DNA of 64,000 nt from Ancylomarina sp. DW003 (GCF_029029505.1 NZ_JAKJSD010000013.1:60368-124367); one strand, 5' to 3'. Positions 17,508 through 27,066 are shown, counted from the stretch's first letter. The notes: generated by a model from the letters alone, not told the origin. Numbers and translations: made by a program.

Positions 17508-17537
17508 TTGATCTTAAATTTTATTCTACTAGATTTG
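17508..17537 (+). promoter_or_regulatory. blaI operon promoter
   Basis: TTG (17508-17510), 19 bases, then TAGATTTG (17530-17537): a full match to the Bacteroidota consensus. The -7 box overlaps the downstream operator, so repressor binding would block it. Confidence 0.8.
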
Positions 17538-17544
17538 TAGTAGA
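17525..17544. promoter_or_regulatory. Downstream BlaI-type operator over the -7 box
   Basis: Perfect inverted repeat TCTACTA-GATTTG-TAGTAGA. The -7 box TAGATTTG begins in its left arm and fills the spacer, so this looks like an autorepression site for the BlaI protein encoded 42 bases downstream. Confidence 0.75.
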
Positions 17545-17585
17545 TGATGTCGAAATCTATAATTGCAATTAATTAGAGTACCAAT

Positions 17586-17957
17586 ATGAAACAAATGACT
17601 AAAGCAGAAGAACAAGTGATGCAGATTCTGTGGGATTTGAAAGAAAGTAATGTGAGAAGTATTGTTGATAAATTTGATACGCCTAAACCTGCTTATACCA
17701 CGGTTGCTACTGTATTAAAGGTACTTGAAAAGAAAGGATTCGTTACAAAAGTGCCACAAGGGAAAACACATTTATTTCTCCCTCAAATTAGCAAGGAAGA
17801 ATACTCTGGTCATCAAATGGGAAGCTTGTTAAAGGACTATTTCAACGGTTCTTTCTCTAAGATGGCTTCTTTTTTCGCTAAAGAAAATAATCTTAGTGTA
17901 ACGGAATTAGAAGAGATGATTGAGATGACCAAGAAAGAAATTAATAAGAAAAAGTGA
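17586..17957 (+). CDS. BlaI/MecI/CopY-family repressor
   Basis: This 123-residue winged-helix repressor has the family layout. A DNA-binding domain is at 1-75 (MTKAEEQVMQILWDLKESNV, PAYTTVATVLKVLEKKGFV) and a dimerising C-terminal helix pair follows. In the known systems an M56 sensor protease cleaves or inactivates the repressor on sensing a cell-wall signal. Two matching dyads upstream support autoregulation. The M56 partner starts one base after this stop. It is not necessarily linked to beta-lactam resistance, since no beta-lactamase or PBP gene is nearby. Confidence 0.9.
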   Translation: MKQMTKAEEQVMQILWDLKESNVRSIVDKFDTPKPAYTTVATVLKVLEKKGFVTKVPQGKTHLFLPQISKEEYSGHQMGSLLKDYFNGSFSKMASFFAKENNLSVTELEEMIEMTKKEINKKK

Positions 17958-17958
17958 T

Positions 17959-19251
17959 ATGAACGAATTGTATATTTATTTACTAAAATCATCTGCAATA
18001 CTTGCCTTATTCTACGGCATATACCACTTCTTTTTGCAGGATGAGAAATTCTATAAAGGCATACGTTTGTACTTAGCCTCATCTATAATAATGGCTTTTA
18101 TTTTGCCACTTGTAAAGATGAATTTCGCCGTTTCTGAAGCTGCTAATGGTTCTAATATTGTAGTATTACTCAACGCTATAAATTTAAATACCGAAGGGAA
18201 TACGATAAGTGAAACCCTAACAAGTATTTCTACAACTCAATTATTAATAGGGTTATATAGCACAGTATGCTTTATTCTGATTCTAAAATCAATAATCAGA
18301 ATAATTAGAACTCAAAAGATTATTCAAAAATACCCTAAGGACAAATTTGAAGGTCAAGAACTAATTAAGGTGAACGATGAAATACCTAATTTCTCATTTC
18401 TTGGTAAGATTGCTATCAATACAAAAGACTATAATACCGAATCATTTAAAAATATTATAGCACACGAAAAAGTACATGTGGAACAGAAGCATTGGATCGA
18501 TCTGCTTTTGGTGGAACTAACAACAATTTTATTGTGGTTTAATCCTTTTGCATGGCTATTTGAACGTGCTATAAAACAAACGCATGAATTATTGGCCGAT
18601 GAAGGAGTTATTGCGCAAGGCTGCAACATTGGAGAATATCAGGCGAGTATTTTAAACCAAATAATGGGTGTTGAAGTCATGGGCTTAGCCAATAACTTTA
18701 ATTGCTCTATTACTAAAAAACGAATGATAATGATGACGAAAACCAATACATCAAAAAACAGAATGTTTCGACTTCTGTTTATAATACCAGCAGTTGCTAT
18801 TGCTCTTACCCTAAACCTACAATGCACTGAAAAAAGTGATGGTATATTAGGAGAAGAAAAACAAACCGTAATGCGAGATGCAGACGGTAATGTTATTGCA
18901 GAATCTGTATATACAGAAATAGATGATAAACTTGAACAAATATTTAAGATAGTTGAAGATATGCCAGAATATCCTGGGGGAGAATATGCTCTTCAAAGAT
19001 TTATTGCTGAAAACATTAAATATCCAGAAATAGCTCAAAAAAATAATATTGAAGGTAAAGTTTATATAGGGTTTGTAGTAAATAAAGATGGGGTTGTTGT
19101 AAAAACAAAAGTCATGAGAGGTGTAGATCCTTCACTAGATGCAGAAGCTCTACGTGTAGTGAGTTCGTTGCCAAATTGGAAACCAGGTAAGCAAGATGGA
19201 AAAGCAGTAAGTGTTTCGTATACTGTACCCATCAATTTTGCACTAAAATAA
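17959..19251 (+). CDS. M56-family membrane metallopeptidase fused to a TonB C-terminal domain
   Basis: This 430-residue membrane protein has helices near 5-20, 34-52, 92-110 and 270-290. The M56 zinc motif HEKVH (about 170-174) has its distal acidic motif ELLAD (about 211-215). The extracytoplasmic part lacks the penicillin-binding sensor of true BlaR1. Instead it ends in a TonB-type energy-transducing domain (about 335-430; YPGGEYALQRFIAENIKYPE, then EGKVYIGFVVNKDG). The pair with BlaI suggests a signal-triggered protease that derepresses its own operon. The TonB domain hints that the sensed state is at the outer membrane, which is inference. Bacteroidota carry many such fusions. Confidence 0.88.
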   Translation: MNELYIYLLKSSAILALFYGIYHFFLQDEKFYKGIRLYLASSIIMAFILPLVKMNFAVSEAANGSNIVVLLNAINLNTEGNTISETLTSISTTQLLIGLYSTVCFILILKSIIRIIRTQKIIQKYPKDKFEGQELIKVNDEIPNFSFLGKIAINTKDYNTESFKNIIAHEKVHVEQKHWIDLLLVELTTILLWFNPFAWLFERAIKQTHELLADEGVIAQGCNIGEYQASILNQIMGVEVMGLANNFNCSITKKRMIMMTKTNTSKNRMFRLLFIIPAVAIALTLNLQCTEKSDGILGEEKQTVMRDADGNVIAESVYTEIDDKLEQIFKIVEDMPEYPGGEYALQRFIAENIKYPEIAQKNNIEGKVYIGFVVNKDGVVVKTKVMRGVDPSLDAEALRVVSSLPNWKPGKQDGKAVSVSYTVPINFALK

Positions 19252-19272
19252 AAAAGAATTTTAAGTATGTAA

Positions 19273-19304
19273 AAAAGCTCTCAGTAGCGGTTCTGAGAGC
19301 TTTT
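19273..19304. terminator. Bidirectional terminator
   Basis: AAAAGCTCTCAG pairs perfectly with CTGAGAGCTTTT around an eight-base loop, between the M56/TonB gene and the convergent gene ending at 19308. Confidence 0.85.
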
Positions 19305-19307
19305 GCT

Positions 19308-20852
19308 TTATTTATTTTTTCTGGCCTTTTCCATGATTACTTCCTGTACCGGGCGCTTTTCAATTTTAGAATCCAGCCATGAAATTAGATCCAGGTATAG
19401 GAAAGCTCGCTTCTCAAACGGATCATTAACCCATTGCATCAAATCTCTTCTCGATTTTATAAATTCCTCTTTCAGTTGATCGGGGCTAATTCCACTTAGC
19501 TTTCTGATAAAACGTAGAATATACTTCTGCACCTCTTGCAAATCTTCCATTTTCACAAGAAAACGATAAGTCGACCTAATTTGATAATCCAAATGATCGG
19601 TATGTTCCAATTCGTAATGACTTATTAGATTTAAAATACGGGCAAAACAGTGTATATCTGTTCTAAGCGAAGTATCCTTTTCATCAATTATCTTATTCAA
19701 AAACTTTATGGCATTTCTATATTGTCCACAACCAAAATAAAGGCATGCTATTTTATAATAGAAAACGAGGTTTCTATGCTTATCTAAACTGTATTTGTTT
19801 GATTCGATAAATGTCTCAATTTTTGGAACAACTGAAGTACCTGCTTCAAATTGCCCTTCCATAAAAAATTCATTTATCTGATGCATATAAGAAAACTGCT
19901 GCTGTAAGATATTCAGATTTGAGTTTGCCTTCACACACTCTTCTTTTTCAAGCGCTTTAAGAATATTCAAACTCTTTTTAAACTTACTCAGATGATTCGT
20001 ATAAAAAAGAGCAACTAAGACATTATTCAAAGCCTTTAGATATAAATCGCACTGGCTTGTTATTAAATCAGGATTCACATGAAACAAGTCAACCCACTTT
20101 TGTGCGTATTTATAACACATTAAAAAATCCTGAATAATCAGGTAATACCATACATATGACTGATAGAGATACAACTTCTCGTAAAAACTCAACTTAGTCA
20201 TATCTACTGACCGAATGTTGGCATTGAAAAACTCACTCACCATCAGCAAATCCTTATCGTTACGAGCATATCCCACCTTTAAGTAAAGTGCATACAAACG
20301 AATAGACATATTTGAGAAATAAATCGTGCCACCCATTTCCTGATTCAATCCTCTAGATTCTGAAGTGATTTCATCAGCTCTGGTCTCCATACTTTTGGTT
20401 ATATACTGAGACTCAATTAGCTTTTCAAATTCAACAATTTCAAGATGCAAGAGCTTTCGTTCATACTTTTCAGCCTGCACTTTGCTTTTCTCAAGTAATC
20501 GTAAGCTTTGCTGATACAGACCTTTATTGTATAAAACTTTAGCATGATCGATTTGCTCACGAATACTTATCGTTACATCGTGATTCACCTGTGTTAATCG
20601 CAAACTCGTTAGCAACTGCTTGTAAAGATGAGCCTTCAGGTTTGGAAGCTGAGATAATTTAATATCCTTTGCTCGCTTAAAAATAAGTTCCTCCTTGTAG
20701 ATCTCCATTTTATCGATAGAATCGAAAACCTGTAGGAATTTACTTTCTTTTCCACTACCAATTCTATTGGCGTAAAGTTTAAAATTCCTCTTCTCAGACT
20801 TAGTCATCGACTTTATCAGTTGAAATAAGGGTTCTATTTGATGCTTAGACAT
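19308..20852 (-). CDS. Large helical-repeat protein of unknown function
   Basis: This 514-residue protein has no signal peptide or membrane helix, so it is probably cytoplasmic. It is rich in paired helices spaced like TPR units (for example the ACLYFGCGQYRNAIKFLNKI segment near 380). It begins MSKHQIEPLFQLIKSMTKSE, a start I associate with conserved Bacteroidota proteins of unknown role. No catalytic motif was seen. It probably acts as a protein-protein scaffold. It is monocistronic, read away from the small gene at 21009, and ends at a shared terminator. Confidence 0.7.
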   Translation of the reverse strand: MSKHQIEPLFQLIKSMTKSEKRNFKLYANRIGSGKESKFLQVFDSIDKMEIYKEELIFKRAKDIKLSQLPNLKAHLYKQLLTSLRLTQVNHDVTISIREQIDHAKVLYNKGLYQQSLRLLEKSKVQAEKYERKLLHLEIVEFEKLIESQYITKSMETRADEITSESRGLNQEMGGTIYFSNMSIRLYALYLKVGYARNDKDLLMVSEFFNANIRSVDMTKLSFYEKLYLYQSYVWYYLIIQDFLMCYKYAQKWVDLFHVNPDLITSQCDLYLKALNNVLVALFYTNHLSKFKKSLNILKALEKEECVKANSNLNILQQQFSYMHQINEFFMEGQFEAGTSVVPKIETFIESNKYSLDKHRNLVFYYKIACLYFGCGQYRNAIKFLNKIIDEKDTSLRTDIHCFARILNLISHYELEHTDHLDYQIRSTYRFLVKMEDLQEVQKYILRFIRKLSGISPDQLKEEFIKSRRDLMQWVNDPFEKRAFLYLDLISWLDSKIEKRPVQEVIMEKARKNK

Positions 20853-21008
20853 AGTAGTTTTTTTTCCGTATCTAATTAATAAACAAGATATTTATTGCAC
20901 AAATGAACTTTGAACATCGGATATCTGGCAAAAACTGATTTCCGAGTACTTAAGCTATGTGCTAGTTTCATGTCGTTTTTCAAATTAACATAGTCAGCAA
21001 CATAGGAT

Positions 21009-21329
21009 ATGCGTTCAAATTTAGTAAAATTCGACAAACCTGTTTTAACTAATGAGATTGAATATGATTTAATCAATTCTAGTCAGAAACAAAATCTTCA
21101 CAGAATCGTCCTAAATAAATTATCTGATATTCTTAATAAGGATATCAATAAAGGTTTAGGAATGCTTGAGCAAATGCTTAACACTGAAGAGATAGATGCT
21201 TTTAAATTAGAATTGCAATCTAAACTATCATCAAAGAAAAAGTTGGATGATAAATCCATTAGTTATAAAGGACGCTTTAAGACATTAAAATCTTGTTTTG
21301 AAGGACTTCCTGCTGACAACATACTGTAA
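21009..21329 (+). CDS. Small hypothetical protein
   Basis: The 106-residue protein is charged and mostly helical, with no signal peptide, membrane segment or recognised family. It starts at an ATG in the divergent space left of the helical-repeat gene. Codon use resembles the neighbours and no overlapping alternative gene exists, which supports a real gene. Nothing can be said about function. Confidence 0.55.
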   Translation: MRSNLVKFDKPVLTNEIEYDLINSSQKQNLHRIVLNKLSDILNKDINKGLGMLEQMLNTEEIDAFKLELQSKLSSKKKLDDKSISYKGRFKTLKSCFEGLPADNIL

Positions 21330-21652
21330 TTATCAATTATTTTAAGATATCAATAAATCTATTTTTTAAAATTTATTCTTTTGTGATATAATAGCTGAAT
21401 CATTCAAATTAAAAGTTTTAAATTCTAAAAATAGTTTGTTCGGTGCAGATCAGTTCAAACAGTTTTCCCTCTGTTTAACTGTCTAATTAGTAACCAAATC
21501 TGAAGAATACTAAGTTGAGAGGAAAGTATTAAATGCTTCGTAGGGTCACGTATGATACAATTGTGAATCAACCCTTCTGTTAGAATTAGTAGTTTATTTC
21601 TGAAGCCTAAATCACTTATCCGATCGCTTAGATTCTTCAAGGTTTAAACTGA
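21330..21652. other. Gene-free gap
   Basis: This gap lies between a small plus-strand gene and the end of the TonB-receptor gene. A 61-codon minus-strand ORF at 21455-21640 has no supporting features. I see no clear terminator or RNA here. Confidence 0.4.
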
Positions 21653-24136
21653 TTAAAAACCAATCTTAAAAAACAACCTAATTGAGAATGGTGTTGTTTT
21701 TTCATTAATACTCAAGATTGTTTCTTGTGCGACTTGCACAACTTCCAAATTGAAGTAATTAATATTTTCCCTATTAAATAAGTTTAGGAACATTAAGCCA
21801 AACTCTGTTTTAACTTTCCCAGGTTTGAGTTTATAAATTAGTGACACATCCAGCCGGCTGTAATTTGGCTCTGAAACAATTGTATTTTTCAACTGATTGT
21901 ATAATGGAAAACCAGATCCCCAAATATAATTGGCAGAACAATAGAACTTGCCAATATTGACTAGTCCTGCAACTTTCAATTCGTGAGTCTGATCTTGTAA
22001 AGCTCTCTGGAAATCTCTAAGCTGACCATATTCAAATTTCTCCTCTGTTCGTCCTAACGTATAAGCCAACCAAAAGGCATGCTTGTTTACGGTCTTTTTC
22101 ATATAAAAATCGAGACCATATGTTTGGCTTATTCCTGTGGTGATACCTTCATGCCTCCTATTTCTGAAATATCGTGTATGCCCTCTGGTAAATTTATGAT
22201 AAGCTTCTAAGCTAAGCGTAAAATCATTTTTATTGTATGACGAACCCAAAACAAAATGTTCAGATCGGAGCACTGGAATCGCTTTATCATCAGAGCCCAC
22301 CCAAAAATTCCGACGATTTCCATCATCATCGAAAATAATACTTCGACTCATAAACTGACGATAAATTCCCCAAGCTGAATTCATAGAAAACAACTCTGAT
22401 ATTTTATAAGATATAGAAACACGCGGATCAAAATATATTTTGCCTGTTAAAGTTGGGTAATTCATATTAAACCCAACCTTAGTGCTTAATTTTTCATTAA
22501 ACGAAATTCTATTTTGAACAAAAGCACTTAACCTGTTAAAATCAGAATTATACCCCATGAGGTTTACATCAAGAGAGTCTTCTGAATATTCAAGTTTATT
22601 ATATGTATATGTAAGTCCAAGTTGCAGATAGTTTTTCTTATTCAAATTAAGATCATGTCTTAATCCTGCCTTATACTCAAAAACCTCATCCTCCTGAACA
22701 TCATGACGGCGAAGGTCAACACTTTTATTTCTGATTTTATAAATCTTAACCAAACTATTCACCTCAGTGTTCATTCCTGAACTTGTCATAAACAATTCAC
22801 TTTTCCCTCCATTTTCCCATTGTTTGTTATATAGAATAGATCCTCCAAACTGCTTCCCTTCTTTATCTCTACTTTTTTTTATTTGGTTGTATAAACCTTG
22901 ATCAAACCCATAAGAATAGGTATTGGAACCATAAAGAAGACTAATAAAAAAAGCATCCCCATTATCTCCACTGAATGAATATTTCAAATTCATATCTCTA
23001 AACTCATATTCCGGAGTCAGAACGATATCATTACCCGATTGACCATTGCTTTGTGAATTATCTAACTGCCTATAGATAGACTCATCATTATACAGATTGT
23101 AATATGTTTGTCGGTAAGCAGCTATCAAAGATGATTTTTTGCTCAATGGTAATTCAAAGGATGCGTTGGCCGTTACATTACTCAAACTAAGGCTAAAGGC
23201 TGGTTTTATTTTATTTCCATCCTTACCCGTAATATTAACAAAACCTCCTATCTTACCACCATAACGCGCATCGTAGCCTCCCTTTTCAATATCAATGTGC
23301 TTTGCTACCAAAGGGTTGATATCACCAATATCCTGATACGAGTTTTTTAGCCCCCACAGTGTAATCCTATCAAATAAAACTTGCGTTTCTCCGGCATAAG
23401 ATCCCCATATAATCACACGCTCTGATTGCTCATTTGAAGCTGCAACCCCTGGCTGCATTCTCAACAATTCAAACACAGAGTTATCACCATTCCCAGGCAA
23501 AAAATTAACAATTTTATGGTTTAATTTAATGTTTCCTGACTGATTCCCAATTTTGATGAAATTTTGAACCATTTTATCTGTAACTAGAATTTCTGGTAGA
23601 TCAGAATTTGCAGGAGATAAATAAAGTTTATGTGTTTTATTGGAACTTAAAACCGTATCTAAAATGAAATAACCCAAATGCGAGGCCTTTAAATGTAGTT
23701 TTGAATCATCCTCAGAAACAAAAGAGAAACCTCCGGCCATATCACTAACTTGAGGTATATCGTTAATTGACAAATGTGAGAAAGGCAAGCTTTCTTTTGT
23801 TTCAAAGTCGTAGAGATGACCTTGAAAATAATATTTCTTTTTTCTCTTATTGGGGAAAATAAGAAAAACCTCATTAGTATATTGATAGTCTAATGAGGTG
23901 TTTTTTAGAAGAAACTTTATGGCAGTTTCAATGTTAAGAAACCTTTTTGATACACTTATCGAAAACTGAGAAAGTAAATCGTCGTTAAAAGAAAATTGCA
24001 CATCATACCTATCCCTCAAGTCAACTAAAACTTGATTTAAGCTTTGTTGTTTCGCTTCAACTTTTATTTCCTGAGAATATGTGGTGAGTCTGAAAACCAA
24101 AACAAAACAGAATAGAATTACAACTTTTAATTTCAC
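21653..24136 (-). CDS. TonB-dependent receptor with N-terminal signalling domain (FecA-like)
   Basis: This 827-residue outer-membrane receptor has a signal peptide at 1-21 and an STN (secretin/TonB short N-terminal) domain at about 25-95. A carboxypeptidase-regulatory-like domain follows at about 100-165, then a plug at about 200-310 with the DARYGGKIGGFVNI stretch, then a 22-strand-type barrel ending in an aromatic residue (KIGF). The STN domain signals to the anti-sigma factor encoded just upstream. The start codon is GTG, overlapping the FecR stop as GTGA. The substrate is unknown; no SusD partner is present, so a siderophore, metal chelate or similar ligand is more likely than a glycan. 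Confidence 0.9.
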   Translation of the reverse strand: MKLKVVILFCFVLVFRLTTYSQEIKVEAKQQSLNQVLVDLRDRYDVQFSFNDDLLSQFSISVSKRFLNIETAIKFLLKNTSLDYQYTNEVFLIFPNKRKKKYYFQGHLYDFETKESLPFSHLSINDIPQVSDMAGGFSFVSEDDSKLHLKASHLGYFILDTVLSSNKTHKLYLSPANSDLPEILVTDKMVQNFIKIGNQSGNIKLNHKIVNFLPGNGDNSVFELLRMQPGVAASNEQSERVIIWGSYAGETQVLFDRITLWGLKNSYQDIGDINPLVAKHIDIEKGGYDARYGGKIGGFVNITGKDGNKIKPAFSLSLSNVTANASFELPLSKKSSLIAAYRQTYYNLYNDESIYRQLDNSQSNGQSGNDIVLTPEYEFRDMNLKYSFSGDNGDAFFISLLYGSNTYSYGFDQGLYNQIKKSRDKEGKQFGGSILYNKQWENGGKSELFMTSSGMNTEVNSLVKIYKIRNKSVDLRRHDVQEDEVFEYKAGLRHDLNLNKKNYLQLGLTYTYNKLEYSEDSLDVNLMGYNSDFNRLSAFVQNRISFNEKLSTKVGFNMNYPTLTGKIYFDPRVSISYKISELFSMNSAWGIYRQFMSRSIIFDDDGNRRNFWVGSDDKAIPVLRSEHFVLGSSYNKNDFTLSLEAYHKFTRGHTRYFRNRRHEGITTGISQTYGLDFYMKKTVNKHAFWLAYTLGRTEEKFEYGQLRDFQRALQDQTHELKVAGLVNIGKFYCSANYIWGSGFPLYNQLKNTIVSEPNYSRLDVSLIYKLKPGKVKTEFGLMFLNLFNRENINYFNLEVVQVAQETILSINEKTTPFSIRLFFKIGF

Positions 24137-25005
24137 TTAACTTGTTTTGAACCGACAATATATTTTTTTGATGATACTTTTGAAAATTCTAATCCTAAAG
24201 GTAAACAAACCAAATTCAATACCTCATCAACAGAAGTGCTTTTCTTAAAATTTCCGGTGTAAGGAATTTTCTCCAAATTATTCTTCACAATACGAATATC
24301 ATATTGCAATTCTATTTCATCAAACACATGTTTTATTGGTGTGGCAGTAAAAAAGAAAATATGATCGCGCCACATTATTTTTTCATTGGCATTAATGCCC
24401 GACTTCAACTCTATTTGTCCGTTTCGATTGATCGAAGCAAAATCTTTAGGAAATAAAACAACTTCTTCATTAGTCAAATTTGACAACACTTTAACCTTAC
24501 CCGTAAAACAGGTTACTTTGTAGTTGTTTTTGCGTGTATTAATATTAAAACTTGTTCCCAGAATACTTGTTACCCCATGTCGGGAAATAATATCAAAACG
24601 GTTCCCCTTACTGATATTAAAAAACGCTTCCCCCTCAAATTCTACTTGTCTCGAAAATTGCCACCAATAAGGACGGTAAATCAAACTTGAATTTGCATTA
24701 AGCTCCACTCGACTATTATCTGGCAATAAAAAAGACAAGTGTTCGCCTCGGGGGCAAATCACACTTTCGGTATAAAATCTCATAAAAGCTGCCATAGAAA
24801 TGAATAGTAGCATAATTGCAGCTGCAGAATAGGCCAGCCACAATCGTCTGGTTTTCTTTTTAGGCTTTTGCTCATCTTTAATCTCTGAAAACATTTCAGT
24901 CCAAACCTCATCTTTCGATTTCGAATAAGGCATGTCAACTCCTGGTAAAGAATTCAGAAATTCTTCATCAGAATATTGGTCCATATTTTTAAAGTCAAAA
25001 TTCAT
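24133..25005 (-). CDS. FecR-family anti-sigma factor
   Basis: This 290-residue protein has a cytoplasmic N-terminal part and one helix at about 60-82. The periplasmic FecR domain (about 90-190; HLSFLLPDNSRVELNANSSL, FEGEAFFNISKGNRF) is followed by a DUF4974-like C-terminal domain (TPIKHVFDEIELQYDIRI). It would hold the neighbouring sigma factor inactive until the TonB receptor reports a ligand. It is encoded between the sigma factor and the receptor in the standard order, 32 bases after the former and overlapping the latter. Confidence 0.92.
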   Translation of the reverse strand: MNFDFKNMDQYSDEEFLNSLPGVDMPYSKSKDEVWTEMFSEIKDEQKPKKKTRRLWLAYSAAAIMLLFISMAAFMRFYTESVICPRGEHLSFLLPDNSRVELNANSSLIYRPYWWQFSRQVEFEGEAFFNISKGNRFDIISRHGVTSILGTSFNINTRKNNYKVTCFTGKVKVLSNLTNEEVVLFPKDFASINRNGQIELKSGINANEKIMWRDHIFFFTATPIKHVFDEIELQYDIRIVKNNLEKIPYTGNFKKSTSVDEVLNLVCLPLGLEFSKVSSKKYIVGSKQVK

Positions 25006-25037
25006 GAGATTATTATAGATAATTAATTCAGACTATT

Positions 25038-25535
25038 TTAGTTTCGTAATGCTTTCCTCAAAAAGCCAAGAGCATTTTTCATTCTTTTTTCGACTGCTTT
25101 CACCGAAAGATTTAACCGTTCTGCAATTTCAGAATATTTAAAGTCTTCTGTTCTACTCATTAAAAACACCACCCTCTGCTTTTCCGATAATCGACTCAAT
25201 GCCAATTCGTATTTACTCTTCAACTCTTTATATTCCAAAATCTCTTCCGGCGATTCCATTTCACCATCAGGTTTTGAATTCACCACATAAGTTCGAGCAA
25301 TTAGATCTTTTCTATATCGACTAATAAAAAAATCATTCGCAATTTTATAGAGCAGGGCTTTTGTAGGTGGGTCTTTGAAACCATTTCTCTTTTCCCAAAC
25401 CCGCATAAAACACTCTTGTGCAATATCAGTTGCAAGCTCTGAATCTCCTGACCGGAAATACAAATAATTCCGTATAGCATCGAAATAAGTGTCAAAAAGA
25501 TATTTGAATTGTTCTTGATTCAAAACAGTGTGCAA
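25038..25535 (-). CDS. ECF sigma-70 factor (FecI-like)
   Basis: This 165-residue sigma factor has region 2 (DTYFDAIRNYLYFRSGDSEL, DIAQECFMRVWEKR) and region 4 (ALSRLSEKQRVVFLMSRTED, YSEIAERLNLSVKAVEKRM). It heads the sigma/FecR/TonB-receptor set and probably transcribes these or other genes on receptor stimulation. The downstream order sigma, anti-sigma, receptor is the Bacteroidota surface-signalling arrangement. Confidence 0.93.
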   Translation of the reverse strand: MHTVLNQEQFKYLFDTYFDAIRNYLYFRSGDSELATDIAQECFMRVWEKRNGFKDPPTKALLYKIANDFFISRYRKDLIARTYVVNSKPDGEMESPEEILEYKELKSKYELALSRLSEKQRVVFLMSRTEDFKYSEIAERLNLSVKAVEKRMKNALGFLRKALRN

Positions 25536-25646
25536 ATGGTTTCCTTAAAATTAGTTTTTTAATTGAAATAATCAGCCGTGATTATATTTATGTTGGAATA
25601 GTGACTAACACGATTGTCAATCACTATTCCTATTCTTACCCCAAAC

Positions 25647-26564
25647 TTATTTCTTCTTGCCGTGTCGGTGCTTTCCTAAAGTAATTTCTTCTTCGCCATC
25701 AGCCGTAGTTTTCACAGCTTTATCATCACAAGTGCCATCTCCAAAATCAACTCGTGCAAACTCATCTCCATTTTGCGAATAAATTACAACGCCACTAACA
25801 ATAAACTTACAAGCTCCTAATCTCAACAAATGATCTTCAATCTCTTTTTTAAACTCATTATCTTCAGAATCTACAAATACATCTTGTCCGGTAATATGGA
25901 TTTTATCATCTGCTCTGTCATAACTGGTATCCAGACCTTCCATCCATTCTTTCGTTTTATTCCCCACACATGAAACCTCAGTTTCATCAGCAAATGTAAA
26001 ATTCAAATCATACTCATGTTCAAATTTTCTTGACACACCACTCTCCCCTGAGAAAACAACTTTTTTGTAGCCTGCAATACCAATAGAATCTACCATAAAA
26101 TTAGTATACTCAATTTCTCTCATGGCACCATCAGTTCTAGGAGGAGCTGACACAACTATAGTTACAATACCGCTAATTACTCTTCCATTTCTTAATGTAA
26201 CGCCATCACCATAATCAATAGTAATAGTTTTAGGGAAACCATCATTATCTCCATCTTCAACAGTAACTTCCGGTCCAAAATCATCCTTATAACAACGCCA
26301 TCTCTTATACAGCTCGGCTAAGTTTTTTAAACGATAAGCATAACCTCCCGATTTAGTTGTACTTTCTTCCAATGAAAACATATCACTTTCGTAATCAGCT
26401 TCCGTCATCACATTGGCAATTGCAACTTCTGTATCTACAACAGATGCTACATCTGTTATGTTTAAATCACTCTCGTCGATCAACTTTACATTATCATCTG
26501 ACTTATCACAAGCTGTAAACGTAAAACTGATTCCAATAAAAAAAATAAATAGTAGCTTTTTCAT
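25647..26564 (-). CDS. Secreted lipoprotein, unknown function
   Basis: This 305-residue lipoprotein has signal peptide MKKLLFIFFIGISFTFTAC with lipidated C19. The mature part is acidic and beta-rich, containing GDNDGFPKTITIDYGDGVTL and later YSQNGDEFARVDFGDGTCDD, followed by a basic tail GKHRHGKKK. No known domain was recognised; repeated DGD/DFGDG loops suggest metal- or calcium-binding turns. It lies 111 bases before the ECF sigma gene on the same strand, so it could belong to that regulon. Confidence 0.8.
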   Translation of the reverse strand: MKKLLFIFFIGISFTFTACDKSDDNVKLIDESDLNITDVASVVDTEVAIANVMTEADYESDMFSLEESTTKSGGYAYRLKNLAELYKRWRCYKDDFGPEVTVEDGDNDGFPKTITIDYGDGVTLRNGRVISGIVTIVVSAPPRTDGAMREIEYTNFMVDSIGIAGYKKVVFSGESGVSRKFEHEYDLNFTFADETEVSCVGNKTKEWMEGLDTSYDRADDKIHITGQDVFVDSEDNEFKKEIEDHLLRLGACKFIVSGVVIYSQNGDEFARVDFGDGTCDDKAVKTTADGEEEITLGKHRHGKKK

Positions 26565-26880
26565 AATAATCGTTTTTGATAGATTAAACTCAATATATTT
26601 ATAAAATGGTGTTAATTCCCTCTTTTATATGTGTACCGCATTATTCGTATTTTACCCTACCTTTTATCTTGAAAAAAATTTAAATCTTGCAGAAGTAAAT
26701 CTAATAAGCAATCCGTGTAACTGTGTTAAGTCTGCTGTAATCATCAGGTTTTTCAAACATTTTATCAGCAAAATTTATTCATTGAAGGAAATCAGCTTTT
26801 TCTTGGGTTACTTTTCCTTTATAAGAGGAATTAAGGGATGACAAGAACTGTTTTCATATAGATTAAAAAAAGAAGGATAA
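26565..26880. other. Gene-free gap
   Basis: This region divides the lipoprotein gene (minus) from a small membrane-protein ORF (plus). A 70-codon ORF at 26629-26841 is cysteine- and phenylalanine-rich without family features and is not called. No other signal was seen. Confidence 0.4.
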
Positions 26881-27060
26881 GTGAAGGAAAGGAAGTTAAA
26901 GAAAGCTCAAGTTTATTCAATTTGGGGCTTTGGTATTATTGCAGTTGGAGGAATAGTTCAGGTATTCTCAAGCAATCAGGTTTTAGTTTATTCCATATTA
27001 GCAGTGGGATTGAGCTTTTGTTTTTTTGCATTAATAAAAGCCATTAAAAATTTTAAGTAG
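26881..27060 (+). CDS. Small two-helix membrane protein
   Basis: A GTG-started frame encodes 59 residues: a basic start (KERKLKKAQ), helix 1 (VYSIWGFGIIAVGGIVQVF), a short SSNQ turn, helix 2 (VLVYSILAVGLSFCFFALI) and a basic tail KAIKNFK. The hydrophobic pattern and positive ends are typical of a real small membrane protein. A purine-rich AGAAGGA precedes the start by a few bases. A long hairpin follows directly. No family was recognised. Confidence 0.5.
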   Translation: MKERKLKKAQVYSIWGFGIIAVGGIVQVFSSNQVLVYSILAVGLSFCFFALIKAIKNFK

Positions 27061-27066
27061 TAGTGA

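Noticed and set aside
17586..19251. Beta-lactam resistance operon
   Set aside because: BlaI and an M56 protein alone are general in Bacteroidota; there is no beta-lactamase and no penicillin-sensor domain here.
21455..21640. 61-codon minus-strand ORF before the TonB receptor end
   Set aside because: No recognisable features; lies in an AT-rich gap and is not supported by spacing.
26629..26841. 70-codon plus-strand ORF
   Set aside because: Phenylalanine/cysteine-rich composition typical of AT-rich noncoding DNA, no helix pattern or start signal.
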